NCBI GenBank assembly: GCA_030765065.1
Contig: CM060988.1
Span: 176,989,065 to 177,053,064 of the forward strand
Length of the DNA: 64,000 bases
Reading direction: 5' to 3'
Source: Deroplatys truncata
Lineage: Eukaryota > Arthropoda > Insecta > Mantodea > Mantidae
Within the stretch, counting starts at the first letter, position 1, and the number at the start of each line of letters is the position of its first letter. The position numbers were made by a program, and so were the translations under genes. This document shows, piece after piece, positions 1 to 12,900 of this stretch. The notes under the pieces were generated by a model. It ran no database searches. It was given only the letters and a program-made list of their open reading frames with translations, and was not told the origin of the DNA.

Positions 1-267
1 GGAGCGAATTTGAATAGGTGTCCTCTTTGTGGAGAGGCAGATAATGACTTGCATTATATAATTGAATGTGAAGAAACTAAGTTGTGGAGAGATCAGTTTT
101 TGCCTAAAGAATGGGAGAATGTTAACAAAGAAGTATTAAAACTTAGGATAATGAAAATACAAAAGGAGAGGGATATAAACAGAATAGGAGAATATATGGG
201 GAGAGTAAGAGAAAAATGGTTTAGAAAACTAAAGCAATATGAATTTGTTATGACCCATCATGCATAA
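1..267 (+). pseudogene. LINE C-terminal fragment with zinc knuckle
   Basis: Reads from the window edge to a stop at 265-267: GANLNRCPLCGEADNDLHYI, then IECEETKLWRDQFLPKEW. The CPLC-x8-H-x4-C pattern and following WRD..F motif are typical of the C-terminus of non-LTR retrotransposons. It is followed by an A-rich tail (298-320). The same family recurs at 56225-56665. It lies in a PSMD1 intron, antisense to the gene. Confidence 0.75.
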
Positions 268-647
268 ATAACCACAGTGTTAAAATGCATGATGGACTAA
301 AGAAAAGAAAAGAAAAAAAAATAGCAACTCAAAGTAATGTATTAAAAATTGTAAGATTTTTGTATAGCATTATGGAAATAAATACATACAAAAATGCTGC
401 TTTTTTTATTCATTGGGCCTCAAAACATTATTTCTGGTAAAACTCGGTACTGTCTAGAATGCAATACCTCCTCTACCTACTATGCACATGGTAGAAAAAG
501 TAACAAACCCTAGTGGGTAAAGAAAATAATTTTTGGAACTGCTAACAAAACAATAACCAATTCCCACTTCTAGAGAGATAACCGGCAGCCTGTGAAAGTG
601 GCAAACAGTGCTATGCACACAACTTCTCACTTTAAATAACAACTTAC

Positions 648-900
648 CTCATTCTGTCCATCCTTCAGCTGACCTAAGAGGTAGTCTGTTATACCAGTTC
701 CATGATTGGCATGGATAAGACCAAGAGCGTACAGGCCACCACCCTCAGAATAACCAGAGCTGGGTCCAACTTCTCGTGGCAGGTAACTCTGCATCAGTGC
801 CAAGGCTTCTTGTTCATGACCGCGATGTATAACTCCTAGGGAAGCTGTGGCAGTCAATTTAGCCCAATTTGTAGCTCGTGCAAGCCACTCCAAGTTATCC
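648..900 (-). CDS. PSMD1: PSMD1 coding exon 8 (last exon inside window)
   Basis: 253 bases, completing Arg and then [40 protein letters not shown] and [15 protein letters not shown], ending LKDGQNE at a GTAAGT donor (647-642). It contains the start of the proteasome/cyclosome (PC) repeats. The next exon must lie left of base 1. Confidence 0.96.
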
Positions 901-3900
901 CTATAACAGATAACAAATTAATCAGTATCTATGAAAGAAATGCCAGATTTTAATACATTGTCCCTGTAAAATAATACTGAAATGTGCTATAAAATGGCAC
1001 ATCCACACAATGACAGAAACTTTACAGCAGATATTTGAATTATGATGATATTTCAGCAATAATTTCAACTTAACATGCAAAAACAGTTTCCGAGTTCCAT
1101 TACAAAAGAAACTATAAAATTCATATAATAGTGGAACATCATGCCAACATAGAGCTTATTGAACAGATGGCCACCATGTTTTATTGCTTTCTGTACCTCA
1201 TACATAGTAAGTAGAGGAAGTATTGTATTCTACCCACGCTGAGAGTTCGCCAGAAAAAAAAATCTAATGTGTTGCACTTTCTCTACTCTTGTACAAACTA
1301 TTTTTACAAATGCTTATTCTTCATCTACTTCATGTTAATCTAGATAAACGTTTGCAGAAACGTTTCTTATTGCTAATTTTCTTATAGGTGCAAGGGGAAT
1401 AGGGTAGGCTGTAAGCGATAATCAAGTCTTTTAAGAGCTGGTTGCTATGTGGAGCATTTCATTCTCTTTGTATGTCCAGTACATAAAAAACCAATAACAA
1501 ATTCGGATTTAGAAAAGTATAAGTACTGGAAAATTCAAACAAATAAGAAATATCTTGGAAATGTTCACAATATATAAAAAAAATTTATATAACATAAATT
1601 GTGTGTTTTGCTGGATCTACACGTTTTGTGTACAAAACTTTCATCTATCTCTTACGTTTACCAGTTATGCAAGAGTCATTCATAATGAAGAGAGCTTTTG
1701 GAGACATTCCCAGAAAATTCAAGATACACATTTCATTTGTCATTAAACGTATAGTATTTTAATCAAAATCGTTAAGAGCCATTTTTGAGAAAATCAAAAA
1801 TTTTTAAAAATTTTCCATGTAAAGGGTAGTTCGGTGTGGGGGGATTTTCTTGAAAATCTTTGTGTCGCATCTTTGAAAGATACTGAAGCTAAACATCAAG
1901 TTTAGTATTTATCCGACTTTTCGTTTTTGAGTTATATTATTCCAGGGCACAAACACATACATCCACACAGACACATACGTGGAGCTTTTGCTAAAAATGC
2001 ATTTTTTTGATTCAGAGGCCTCAAAACATGTATTTATGGTGAAATCTTGGTATTGAATTTTTGGGTGGAATGCATTACTTCCCTTGCTATACGTAGTAGA
2101 GAAAGTAAAAATTAGAAAAAAGTTTGCATGTGTATCTACCTATCTGTGAACAATATAACTCAAGAATGAAATGTTGGATGAAACATGAAGATTTACAAAA
2201 AAATTCCCCCCATCACAAACTATCCTTTATGTGGAAAATGATTTGTTATTTTTATTTCCTCGAAAGTGACTAACAATTTTTATTAAAACAACATATATTT
2301 ACTTCTTCTTCTGGCAAATAGCACTTATAGTCTATCTAGCACCTCCTTAATGATAATAGCCCATTCTTCTCTAATTTCTACCTTTCTCCTCCATCTTTTA
2401 GTCTCCATGCTATGCAAATCCCTCTCCACACAATCCAGCCATCTTAATCTTGGTCTTGCCCTATTCTTCTCCCTTCAGGTTTGCCTTCAAAGATCTTTTT
2501 AACACATCTACCCCCATCCAACCCAATCAATTCTTTTGTCTTTAACAAGGATTACAATGTTAGGTTTTTTTATATAGAAGATTTAGTTCATATTTGTATT
2601 CGTCACCCCTCTTTAACCTCTATTGGTCCATAAATGCTCCTCAATATTTTTCTTCTCATCTTTCCAACTGTGATTCTGTACCTTCTGTTATCGCCCAAGT
2701 TTCACATCCATACATCACAAGAGGTTTAATTATTGTGTTATAGATTTGTAGTTTAGTTTGTTTTGAGATATGTTTTCATAGCTTAAGCCAAAGCAATGAA
2801 ACGCCTATTACTTGCAGCTATTCTCTCTTTAATGTCTTTACTACAATCATTATCAAAACTGGCCAGAACCTAAATATTTAAATTTACCAATTTCATTATA
2901 TATTACATCATTTATCACTATTTCATTACATTCATCCATATATTTACATATCAAATAAAATGTATATCTTTAATTTTATGGGAATAGGCTGTGAAGTCTG
3001 CTTCATTCTTAAAAAATAAGTGTGTAGTAAGTTTTTCTGTCTTATGATTTGCTGCTTATAAAAAATTTCACAGGCAATTGCCTGAAAATTCAAGATATAC
3101 ATTTTATTTGTCGTGTTAATACAGCAGAATCTCGTTAGTATGGTTTTGCAGGGACCCAAGGATTTATGTCATAGACAGGAAAACGTGTTAACAAAAATAC
3201 AAAATCTGCAATTTAAGAACGTAATTATATAATAAAATCAAATTACTATGTTTCCATGTTAAATTCAATATGTATTAAGATCGATTTGGATACACAAATC
3301 CAAGAATAAATAATAATTAAAGCTTTTAAGTTGGTCAACTTGAATTTACGTAGGCAAACCTGTTAAACATGTTAAATTCTCTTAGTGAATGTTTTTGAGA
3401 AGAATAAATTGTGAATTATGGAAGCGATAAAAGTGGCTTTACTGTGTGTTTTATTACACTTAGGATAAAATTTCCACTAAAAACGCAAAATGACAAGATT
3501 GCATTATGTTGCAGTGAGTACAGTAGAGGATAGCATCTTTGGCATATTCAATATAATTTGAATATGGTAGGTGTTTCAATGCAACCTATTTCGATCCAAT
3601 CCTTTTCTGATCCAACTTTCCAAGAGGAAAGTTTTGCTTTAGCAGTTTTCCCCTTCTTCAAAAGCAGTTTCAATCAGTTTATGTTTGCTAACAATCGTGT
3701 TTAAGGTTGACGAGGGAATGTTTAATTTCCAGGCTATATCCACACAGTGCTTTTTGCAGCACTTGCTTTTTCTGCATTGCAAACGAAAAGTTAAAATACA
3801 ATCTACATAGGTATGTTTGGTCAACACTCCACAGTAGAAACTATCGTTCGCGTTTAGCATACCAAGCTAAAGCCTTCTCTATCCCTCCTACACAAACATA

Positions 3901-6900
3901 CATACAAACACACATGTTCATTGGCTGCCGGTCTCCATCCCGTGACCAAGAATTGACCGAAGTAGCGAATGAGGACATAAAATTTTGAATGTGTTAAGTG
4001 CTTACTCCCACTGGACTGACCAAGGATTGACCAAAACAGCGAATGAGGACATAAAACTTCGAACGTAATAAGCGGGACCGACAACCTACTAAACAAATGT
4101 TATTTATTACATTTGGTGCATCCTGTGCTGAAACTTTTATAATTCAATGATATAATACATGGGAAAATGTGTTAATGAGGAACGTGCTAACGAGATTCCA
4201 CTGTATCTTAATCAACCTCGTTACAGGCATTTTTCAGAAAACCCAAAAAAGAAAGAAAAATCTTACATGGAAAGAACAGTATGGGGTTTGCAGAATTTTC
4301 TTAAAAATCTGATGTGTTACACTCACATAACTTTCTCTACTCTTGTACAAACTATTTTTACAAACTCTTATTCTCCATCTATTTCATATTAATCGAGATA
4401 ACCATTTGCAGAAACGATCTTTTGAAATGCAAAGAGAATTACATTTTACACATAGCGGCCAGTTCTAAAAATATTTGACTATCGCTTAAGGCATACTATG
4501 TTCCTCTTGTTTTGTATTTGCAAGGGCAATATAGAAATACAGTAGCCTTTAAGCATAGACATATCTCTTAATAGCTGGTTGCTAGGTGCAGCACCATTCT
4601 CTTTGCACAGATAATACTCTCTGCATATCCAAGACAAAAAAATGAATAACGAATTCCCATTTGAGAAAACAAGTATTGGAAAATTTAAGGGAATAACAAG
4701 CAATATCTCGAAAATGGTTCACTCATCAACAAAAATGTATGACATAAATTGTGTATTTTAACGCGATCTACAGTTTTTGTGTAGTAAAATTTTGTCTATC
4801 TCTTATGGTTTACCAGTTATGCAAAAGTTGTTCACAATGAAGAATACTTTTGGAGACATTCCCAGAAAATTCAAGATATACATTTTATTTGTCATGAAAA
4901 TATCTTAAACATATGATATTTTAATCAAAATCGTTAGCCATTTTTGAGAAAATTAAAATTTTCTCAAAATGTTCCATGTAAAGGGTAATCTGGGATGGAG
5001 GGATTTTCTTGAAAACCTTTGTGTTGCATCTCTGGAAGATACTGAACCTAAATACCAAGTTTGGTGTTTATCCAACTGTTCGTTTCTGAGTTATGCTGTT
5101 CACAGGCACACACATGACATGTTTCCAAAAATGCTTTTTTTGATTCAGGGGGCCTCAAAACATGTATTTCCGGTGAAATCCCGATATCTAATTTTGGGTG
5201 GAATACAATACTTCCCCTACTTACTATACGTAGTAAAGAAAGTAAAAATATTTGTCTAGCAGCTCTGGAACATAATCAACTTTGAAGGAGTTAAAAAAGT
5301 AGGATTGTTAAATGCATTTATGTTTGTATATAGATTTACATTTGTTTTGGCAGGCTATTTAACCTTAAGCTGCACCCAGGATTTATAGGTAGTTTTCTTA
5401 TTAAATACAAAGAAATGTGCGGCGAGTATGCAAAATCTTCAGTTATTATGTATGATGCAAAACAATTGCCTTAAGAGGCGTAAAGATACATAACAATAAG
5501 ATTTAAAATTTAAGGTTTGAAATTAATGGATACCCCAATTTAGCTGCATATTACACTACAAAGCCAGGCACTTTGATTTTTTCCACAAAGGTTAAAAATT
5601 TGCTGAAGCTTTGTGGTTTTGGCATATGAGTATAGATGAAGAAGTTATTAGAATGTAATTCTTGTTTTTACCTTAAGAATTGGTCACTAGTTGTGCCACT
5701 ATGCATGTAGGCATTAGCAATAACAGTAGCAGTGTGGCAAATAGAGACTCTAATGGCATCTTTAGTATTCTTTAAGATCAGCATATCAGAGTGATTGCTA
5801 CGTATGAGGAACTGTAGATGGAGGTCGATGGAAACTTCTCCACTGAGGATGCTCGTCAACTTTTCTATTCTCTGCTGATGGCACTTTTCCTCTTCATTCT
5901 GGAAAAACAAAGGTAATGGATGATGCAGTAATTTGTATCACAAATTACTTAAATGTAAATAATGGTTGTAATATGAATATGAATTTTTATGTGACATTGA
6001 TTTCAGATGTTTATTAATTGTAATTATTATTGGGAAATAAGTTTAACGGCTTTACTGAAACTGTCAATAATAGAGCAATAATGCAGCGAGGGGGGTGAGC
6101 TGTTTATTATTATTGGAAACGAGGAAGTTACGTAATGTTGGCGCGTTTTCGGTAGAAACTTCTGGAATGTTTCCCTAAAAGCAATATGTATTCGTGGTTT
6201 TCATTGGATATTAAAATAGACGCTAATGTTGGCGCGTTTTATTAGCCAATAGCAGTTCATTTATAATCTTTAGGCGTATCTTGATGCAGGCGTATAAATA
6301 GGGTAGGTTCGAGGTAGCTTGTGTGCAGTTCATCAAAAATCTGTGCACACTACACGTCGTCTTCACGCATTTCATCAAAAATCTGTGTACACTACACATC
6401 GTCTTCAGTCAGTCAGTTCGTCGAAAGTATTAGTACGGCATACATCGGATATAGATTCGCAAGTTACGCGCAGCAGAATTATGAAAGATCTAAAGTATGG
6501 TAAAGTTAATTATACAAAAGGTTGAAGTACGTCGATTAAAAGTGATCAGTAAGAAGTTATTATAACAGTTTCAGTTTGGCGAGTATCTAGATCAATATGT
6601 AAAAGTGATAGTGAACGTGTTCGACAATAAAAATTATAAAACAAATTTCTTCATCAGTGTAATTTTTGGATAAAAGTTTCCTTTCCATTTCACAACCTGT
6701 ATAGAGACACATGTTCGACCCAAGATAAGATAATAGCTAGCCGGAGGACATTTGAAATGAATTATTTCAAAAACTGATACTAGGAACCGCAAATTGCTAA
6801 CGCCAGATGGAGTTACAAACCAAACAAATGAATGACGTCACAAGATGGCTTCAACACTGATGTAAACAAACATTGTAAGTAATACCGTTACAAATTGGAT

Positions 6901-9900
6901 CCCATACGTGGGGCAGTTAAAATTATGTAACCAAACAAAACAAAAGCAACACAACATAAGATCTTCAAGTTCTAATAATTTACGTAAAAACATATTACGT
7001 AAACAATAATGACACTTCATGGAGTAACTATTTCTTGTTTCAATTTGTGTTTCCATACATCAAAGATTTATAAAATAAGGAAAGTTGAAATGTAACACCA
7101 ACAACCACTGAATTACAATTTGAAAATAAAAGAGCTCATGGTAGCAAGATATACTGTATTGGCTTGAATATAAGACAATGTTTTTTACCTTAAAATGTAC
7201 TTTTAAAAACCATAATCATATGTTAAAAACACAAATAAACACAAAATCACAAATAAACCAGAATTTCTTGAGCTTTGACAATTACTTGCAGCATAAACTA
7301 TGTTATATAGAAGTGGTTGCAAATATACAATTTCACTAAAATAGGTTCAATACCTCAGAACTAGTTTCAAGGAATCACTTCCTCATCGTCAGCTGATTGC
7401 AACTGGTTAGCTTTCCTCTGATGGTTACAGATGTCTCTTTGTCCCTCTAGTGGTGGTTCTACAAGTTTAGTAATCAAATTTTTGTCCATAGGGATGTCGA
7501 AATTCATAAACCTTGGACAAAATTTCCAAAGAAATATTTTCTCCCAAATGTTTAATTCCGTAGGTTTTTGTGCCTGCTTGATAAAGTGATACTGTGTCCT
7601 CAATTTCATGCCCCTGTATCCAAAAATGTAGAACCACCACTAGAGGGACAAAGAAACTCTGTAACCATCAGAGGAAAGCCAACCAGTTGCAATCAGCTGA
7701 CGATGAAGTGATTCCTCGAAACTAGTTCTGAGGAGGTATTGAACTTATTTTAGTGAAATTGTATATTTGCAACCACTTCTATATATTATATGTAATCTTT
7801 TCACTATGTCTTCTGATTTAAAAGTAATAAACTATGTTGCCTGACACCATTGCGTTAATGCATTCAGTTTTGGACACAGTCCATCATCGCATACAGTGCA
7901 GAAAGGAAAGTGTCCTTGCCGCATGAGTTAAATAAAGGAGAGAGACAAAGTTATAATACGAACTTCAAATCACAGGTTTTGCGCTATGCAAAATGTACTA
8001 ATAACATACAAGCTGCAACAAAGTTAAAGTTTAATGTTTACAAGTATAATGTACGACTTTGGCAGAAAGATGAAAAGAAGTTTATGAATGTCAGCACATC
8101 AACATTCAGAGCACCAAAGATAGGAAAACTTGACAAAAATTATATGCTTGTCACTCAATTTGTGAAAAGGAAAGCAACTAGGGATTACAGTCTGTATATA
8201 TTAGAAACTATGCTTTATAAGGAACAACATTCATCTATTCAATATGAACAACACTGTACATGAACATTCCATTAGAAACAGTAATAAAATACACTTACAG
8301 ACAGCCAGAACAATGAAAAAGGCCAACTCAATACTGCACAAGGGCATACAAATGTACAACCTCATTACAAATAAGGTAAATGTTTGTAATCAAATTAAGT
8401 TTAGACACAATGTTAAAATTTTTTTAATTAAGCAAACTTTTTATAGTAGGAAGAGTTTTTTGAATATTTCAAAAACTAATAAGTTAACTTACTGTTACTA
8501 CTAGTATTATTATTATTATTATTAATTATTATTATTCATTAATTAATATGTAATTCTCTGTATATAACACTGTAAAATGTATATTTCCTGTATATATTCC
8601 TCCTATATTACTTAAATCTTGACAAAACCTTGAATTTGTAAGAAAATTCTCTCTGTGAATAAAAACATACATACATACGTTTTGAATATTTTCTAATTGC
8701 TTGCATTCATTTTCTTCTTGTGAAAATCTTCCAAAAATTAGGGATCATATTATATGTGAGGCTGTTTTACATTCAGGCCAATACTGTATTATAAAATACT
8801 GGAGAGAACTGCATAATGGAGTGAATACTCAATGATCCCATCTTTGAGTTCAACCATTCTACTCTGGAATTCTAGACTGATGAAGAAAAAGTCTCCGAAA
8901 CATGTTTCAGTGAGTTTTGCTTTACAGACTGAAGCTAGAGCGACTAAAATTTTAATCTGTGTACACAAATATAAAAAATTTGATGTGTTACACTCACATA
9001 ACTTTCTCTACTCTTGTACAAACTATTTTTACAAACGCTTATTCTCCATATGCTTCATGTTAATCGAGATGTTAATCTTATTGCTAATTTTCTTGTAGAT
9101 GCAAGGGGAATTGCTAGGCTTTAAGCGATAGTCAAATATTTTAACGCTGGTTGCTATGTGGCACATTCCATTCTCTTTGCATGTCCAGGACATAAAAAAA
9201 AATGAATAACGAATTTGAGAAAACGTATAAGTATTGGAAAATTTAAGGGAATAACAAGCAATATCTCGAAAACAGTTCACTCAACAAAAGAAATGTATAT
9301 GACATAAATTGTGTATTTTAACGCGATCTACATTTTTTGTGTAGTAAAATTTTGTCTATCTCTTATGGTTTACCAGTTATGCAAAAGTCGTTCACAATGA
9401 AGAATACTTTTGGAGACATTCCTAGAAAATTTGAGATATACATTTCATTTCTCATGACAATATCTTAAACATATGATATTTTAATCAAAATCATTAGAGC
9501 CATTTTTGAGAAAATTACAGTTTTCGAAAAATGTTCCATGTAAAGGGTAGTCTGGGGTGGGGGGATTTTCTTGAAAACCTTCGTGTCGCATCTCTGGAAG
9601 ATACTAAACCTAAATACCAAGTTTGGTGTTTATCCGACTGTTCGTTTCTGAGTTATGCTGTTCACAGACACACACACACACACACGGACATGTTTCCAAA
9701 AATGCTTTTTTTGGGATTCAGGGGGTCTCAAAACATATATTTCCGGTGAAATCTCGGTATCGAATTTTTGGGTGGATTACAATACTTCCCCTGCTTACTA
9801 TACGTAGTAGAGAAAGTAAAAATCTTAGCATTCAAGATGGATGCGTTACAGATGAAATTGTTACAATTTAATTCAAATTTTAATACATTGGAAAAAGAAG

Positions 9901-12900
9901 ACAAAGCAGGTATTAAATCTTTTTTGAAATTGAGAGAAGAAAAAAAAAGCAAAAACAACAGTGGTATCAGATGTTCAGTTTATAAACAATTGCACACAAT
10001 CTAACATCCATGCTTATTAGGAAAATAGTAAAAGCAGGAGTCTAGGCTGATGACAGGGATAAGACTACTGCTCCAGTAAGTTTTGCTGTTGAAACTGAAG
10101 TTAAAAGTAATTAAAATTTTGAACTTTTGCATATAATTATGAATATATTTCTTTAAATTAAAAAAAAATAGTTTTTATTTATGAACACTCTTAAACTACT
10201 GTGGGTCCTAGTGTCACATTCTATACTGGGTGAGAGAGACCGGAAATTTTTATGCCCGAAGAAATCCATTACCCTCTGACTGGTTTGAACTCGCGGCCTT
10301 GGGAGCTAGAGGCTAGCATGGTATCCCTAGACAACGGAGGACAATTCTTTAAATTATGCTGCTCCACTGTAAATACTTTGTTTTAATCTTATAACTGAAT
10401 TATTTTTCTATGAGCCAATCAATAAATATTCATACAGTAATTTTACAACTTACTGCAACAGAGAATTTGCATCTTTTTACTTTCTCTACTACGTATAGTA
10501 AGTAGGGGAAGTATTGTATTCCACCCAAAAATTCGGTACCGAGATTTCACCGGAAATACATGTTTTGAGACCCCCTGAATCCAAAAAAAAGCATTTTTGG
10601 AAACATGTCCGTGTGTGTCTGTGAACAGCACAACTCAGAAACGAATAGTCGGATAAACACCAAACTTGGTATTTAGGTTCAGTATCTTCCAGAGATGCGA
10701 CACGAAGGTTTTCAAGAAAATCCCCCCACCCCAGAGTACCCTTTACATGGAAGATTTTTTGAAACTTTTAATTTTCTCAAAAATCGCTCTAACGATTTTG
10801 ATTAAAATATCATATGTTTAAGATATTTTTATGACAAATAAAATGTATATCTTGAATTTCCTGGGAATGTCTCCAAAAGTATTCTTTATTGTGAATGACT
10901 TTTGCATAACTCGTAAACCATAAGAGATAGACAGAATTTTACTACACAAAAAATGTAGATCGCGTTAAAATACACAATTTATGTCATACATTTTTTTGTT
11001 GAGTGAACCATTTTCGAGATATTACTTGTTATTCCCTTAAATTTTTCAATACTTATTTTCTCAAATGGGAATTCGTTATTCATTTTTTTGTCTTGGATAT
11101 ACAAAGAGTATTAATCTGTGCTGCACCTAGCAACCAGCTATTAAGAGATATGTATGTGCTTAAAGGCTACTGTATTTCCAAATTGCCCTTGTAAATATAC
11201 ATTCCCCTTACAGCTACAAGAAAATTAGCAATAAGATAGACTCTGCAAATGTTTATTTCGATTAACATGAAATAGATGGAGAATGAGCGTTTGTAAAAAT
11301 AGTTTGTACAAGAGTAGAGAAACTCATGTGAGTGTAACACATTAGATTTTTTTTATCATACTCTGTTAGCTATCCAACCCTGCATTTGTCCCATGCAAAC
11401 AATGAAACTTACCAGGTTTTCCATTTTTCTTTCTGGCGGTTTGTTTTCATCAGGAGTTTCAGAGGCAGATTCTTCTTTTGTACTGTCTTCTGAAGAAACC
11501 TTGACTACCTTGTCAGTTGCAGTTGGAATTGGTGCGGTGGCTCTCAGAGCTTGCAGAACTCGACCAAGAAACTGCTGTGTAGCACTCTCGTACAAGTCAA
11601 ATGCAATCTGATATGCCATTAGAACACTATCCTGTAATGTCAACAATAAAAATCAAAATATTATTGTTCCAAACTTAACTCTGGAATCTAACATTCTACA
11701 AAAGTCTGTTTTGAACATGCATAGAAAACAATTCTAATTACACTTGTTAATTTTACAGTGGAAACAATTTAATGTAATTTCCCAAGAATTCAAAATGACC
11801 AACAATACACTAAACTGCACTGCTGCCGACCCTATAAGGGATGTTCCATATGAAATCGAACAGCAAAAAACCTCACATTTATTGTTGACATTGTAATTTT
11901 TCCTATTAATAAGAGGTGCTAACGGAAGTATATTTATCAAATAGTAGCATTTAAAACCCAATAGCTGTCAGGTAATTGAATGATAAATATATTGCACTAA
12001 TTCATTTTGTCGCATTTTAAGTGCATATAGCTCTGGAACCCTTTATTTCAGAATATTGTACCAAATCTAATTAGCACATATAAGTCTGCATTCCATTACA
12101 GCATATACTAATTATTTTTATGCTATTCACAAAAAAGTATACATAGTTTTTACTTATTTTAAGTGTCTCTGGATTTTTATAAAACTAAATTACTACAATG
12201 AGAATAATCCACAGAGTAATTAAGAGAAGCTGGTTATGTTAGTAAAGTGGTAATGTTAGAGTGTTCATTGATATAACACAAAAAGTGAATATATGTAGCG
12301 ATTTATATGATTGATGCATGATGATCGCCAAGCGCTCTGTGAATCTGTGAGGAAATACTCAAAGCTGCATACTGCTTATTAAGCATTCTCATTGTTTAAC
12401 CTTACACACAGCAGCTTCCTTGACCTTCAGTTCAAAACAAATGCACAAGAGCGATCATGAGCACTGTTTTACTACTCCCACACATAAAGTAATTTACTTC
12501 TTTAATTATTTTAGATGAATCCTTCTGTCACCATTACAATAAAACACATGTTTGATTGTGTTTAAATTACGGAATCTTACCATATATAATGCAATTAATT
12601 TTCTTAATCAGTTACAGCCTACACTTAAAAAAATTGAAATTTCCTCACTTAAAAATAAGTAGAACAATATGTTTACTTATCAGTATGAAACTAAAGTTTA
12701 GGGAATCAAAATAAAGCTTGATTTAAATAATTAGATTTAAAGGTTTTAGAGTTATAACAGTTTGAAGTTAGGAATTTTAGGAAGATACAATAAATTTAAA
12801 CAATTTTAATTGCAAAACTATGATGTTCTGAATGTTAAGAGTTTGCATAAAGCATTGTGTCGAGTTTGTCTCTAAATACAAAAACTTTTATTTCATTTAA

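Larger units (their letters stand above)
7154..8786 (+). mobile_element. second pogo-type DNA transposon with nested Penelope-like insert
   Basis: Ends are inverted repeats of about 26 bases (CTGTATTGGCTTGAATATAA at 7154 and its counterpart CAGTATTGGCCTGAATGTAA ending at 8786) with TA on both sides. A plus-strand frame at 7910-8263 reads [20 protein letters not shown], then [20 protein letters not shown], the N-terminal helix-turn-helix region of Tigger/jerky-type transposases. The DDE part is missing. Penelope-like end copies sit inside at 7281-7790. Confidence 0.7.

Noticed and set aside
9660-9690. CRISPR-like or regulatory meaning for (AC)n and similar tracts
   Set aside because: Simple microsatellites inside family A; no spacer structure.
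11393-11611. 72-codon plus-strand frame
   Set aside because: Antisense of PSMD1 exon 6.
12300-12480. Possible PSMD1 exon in intron 5
   Set aside because: Exons 5 and 6 already join in phase and match the family without a gap.
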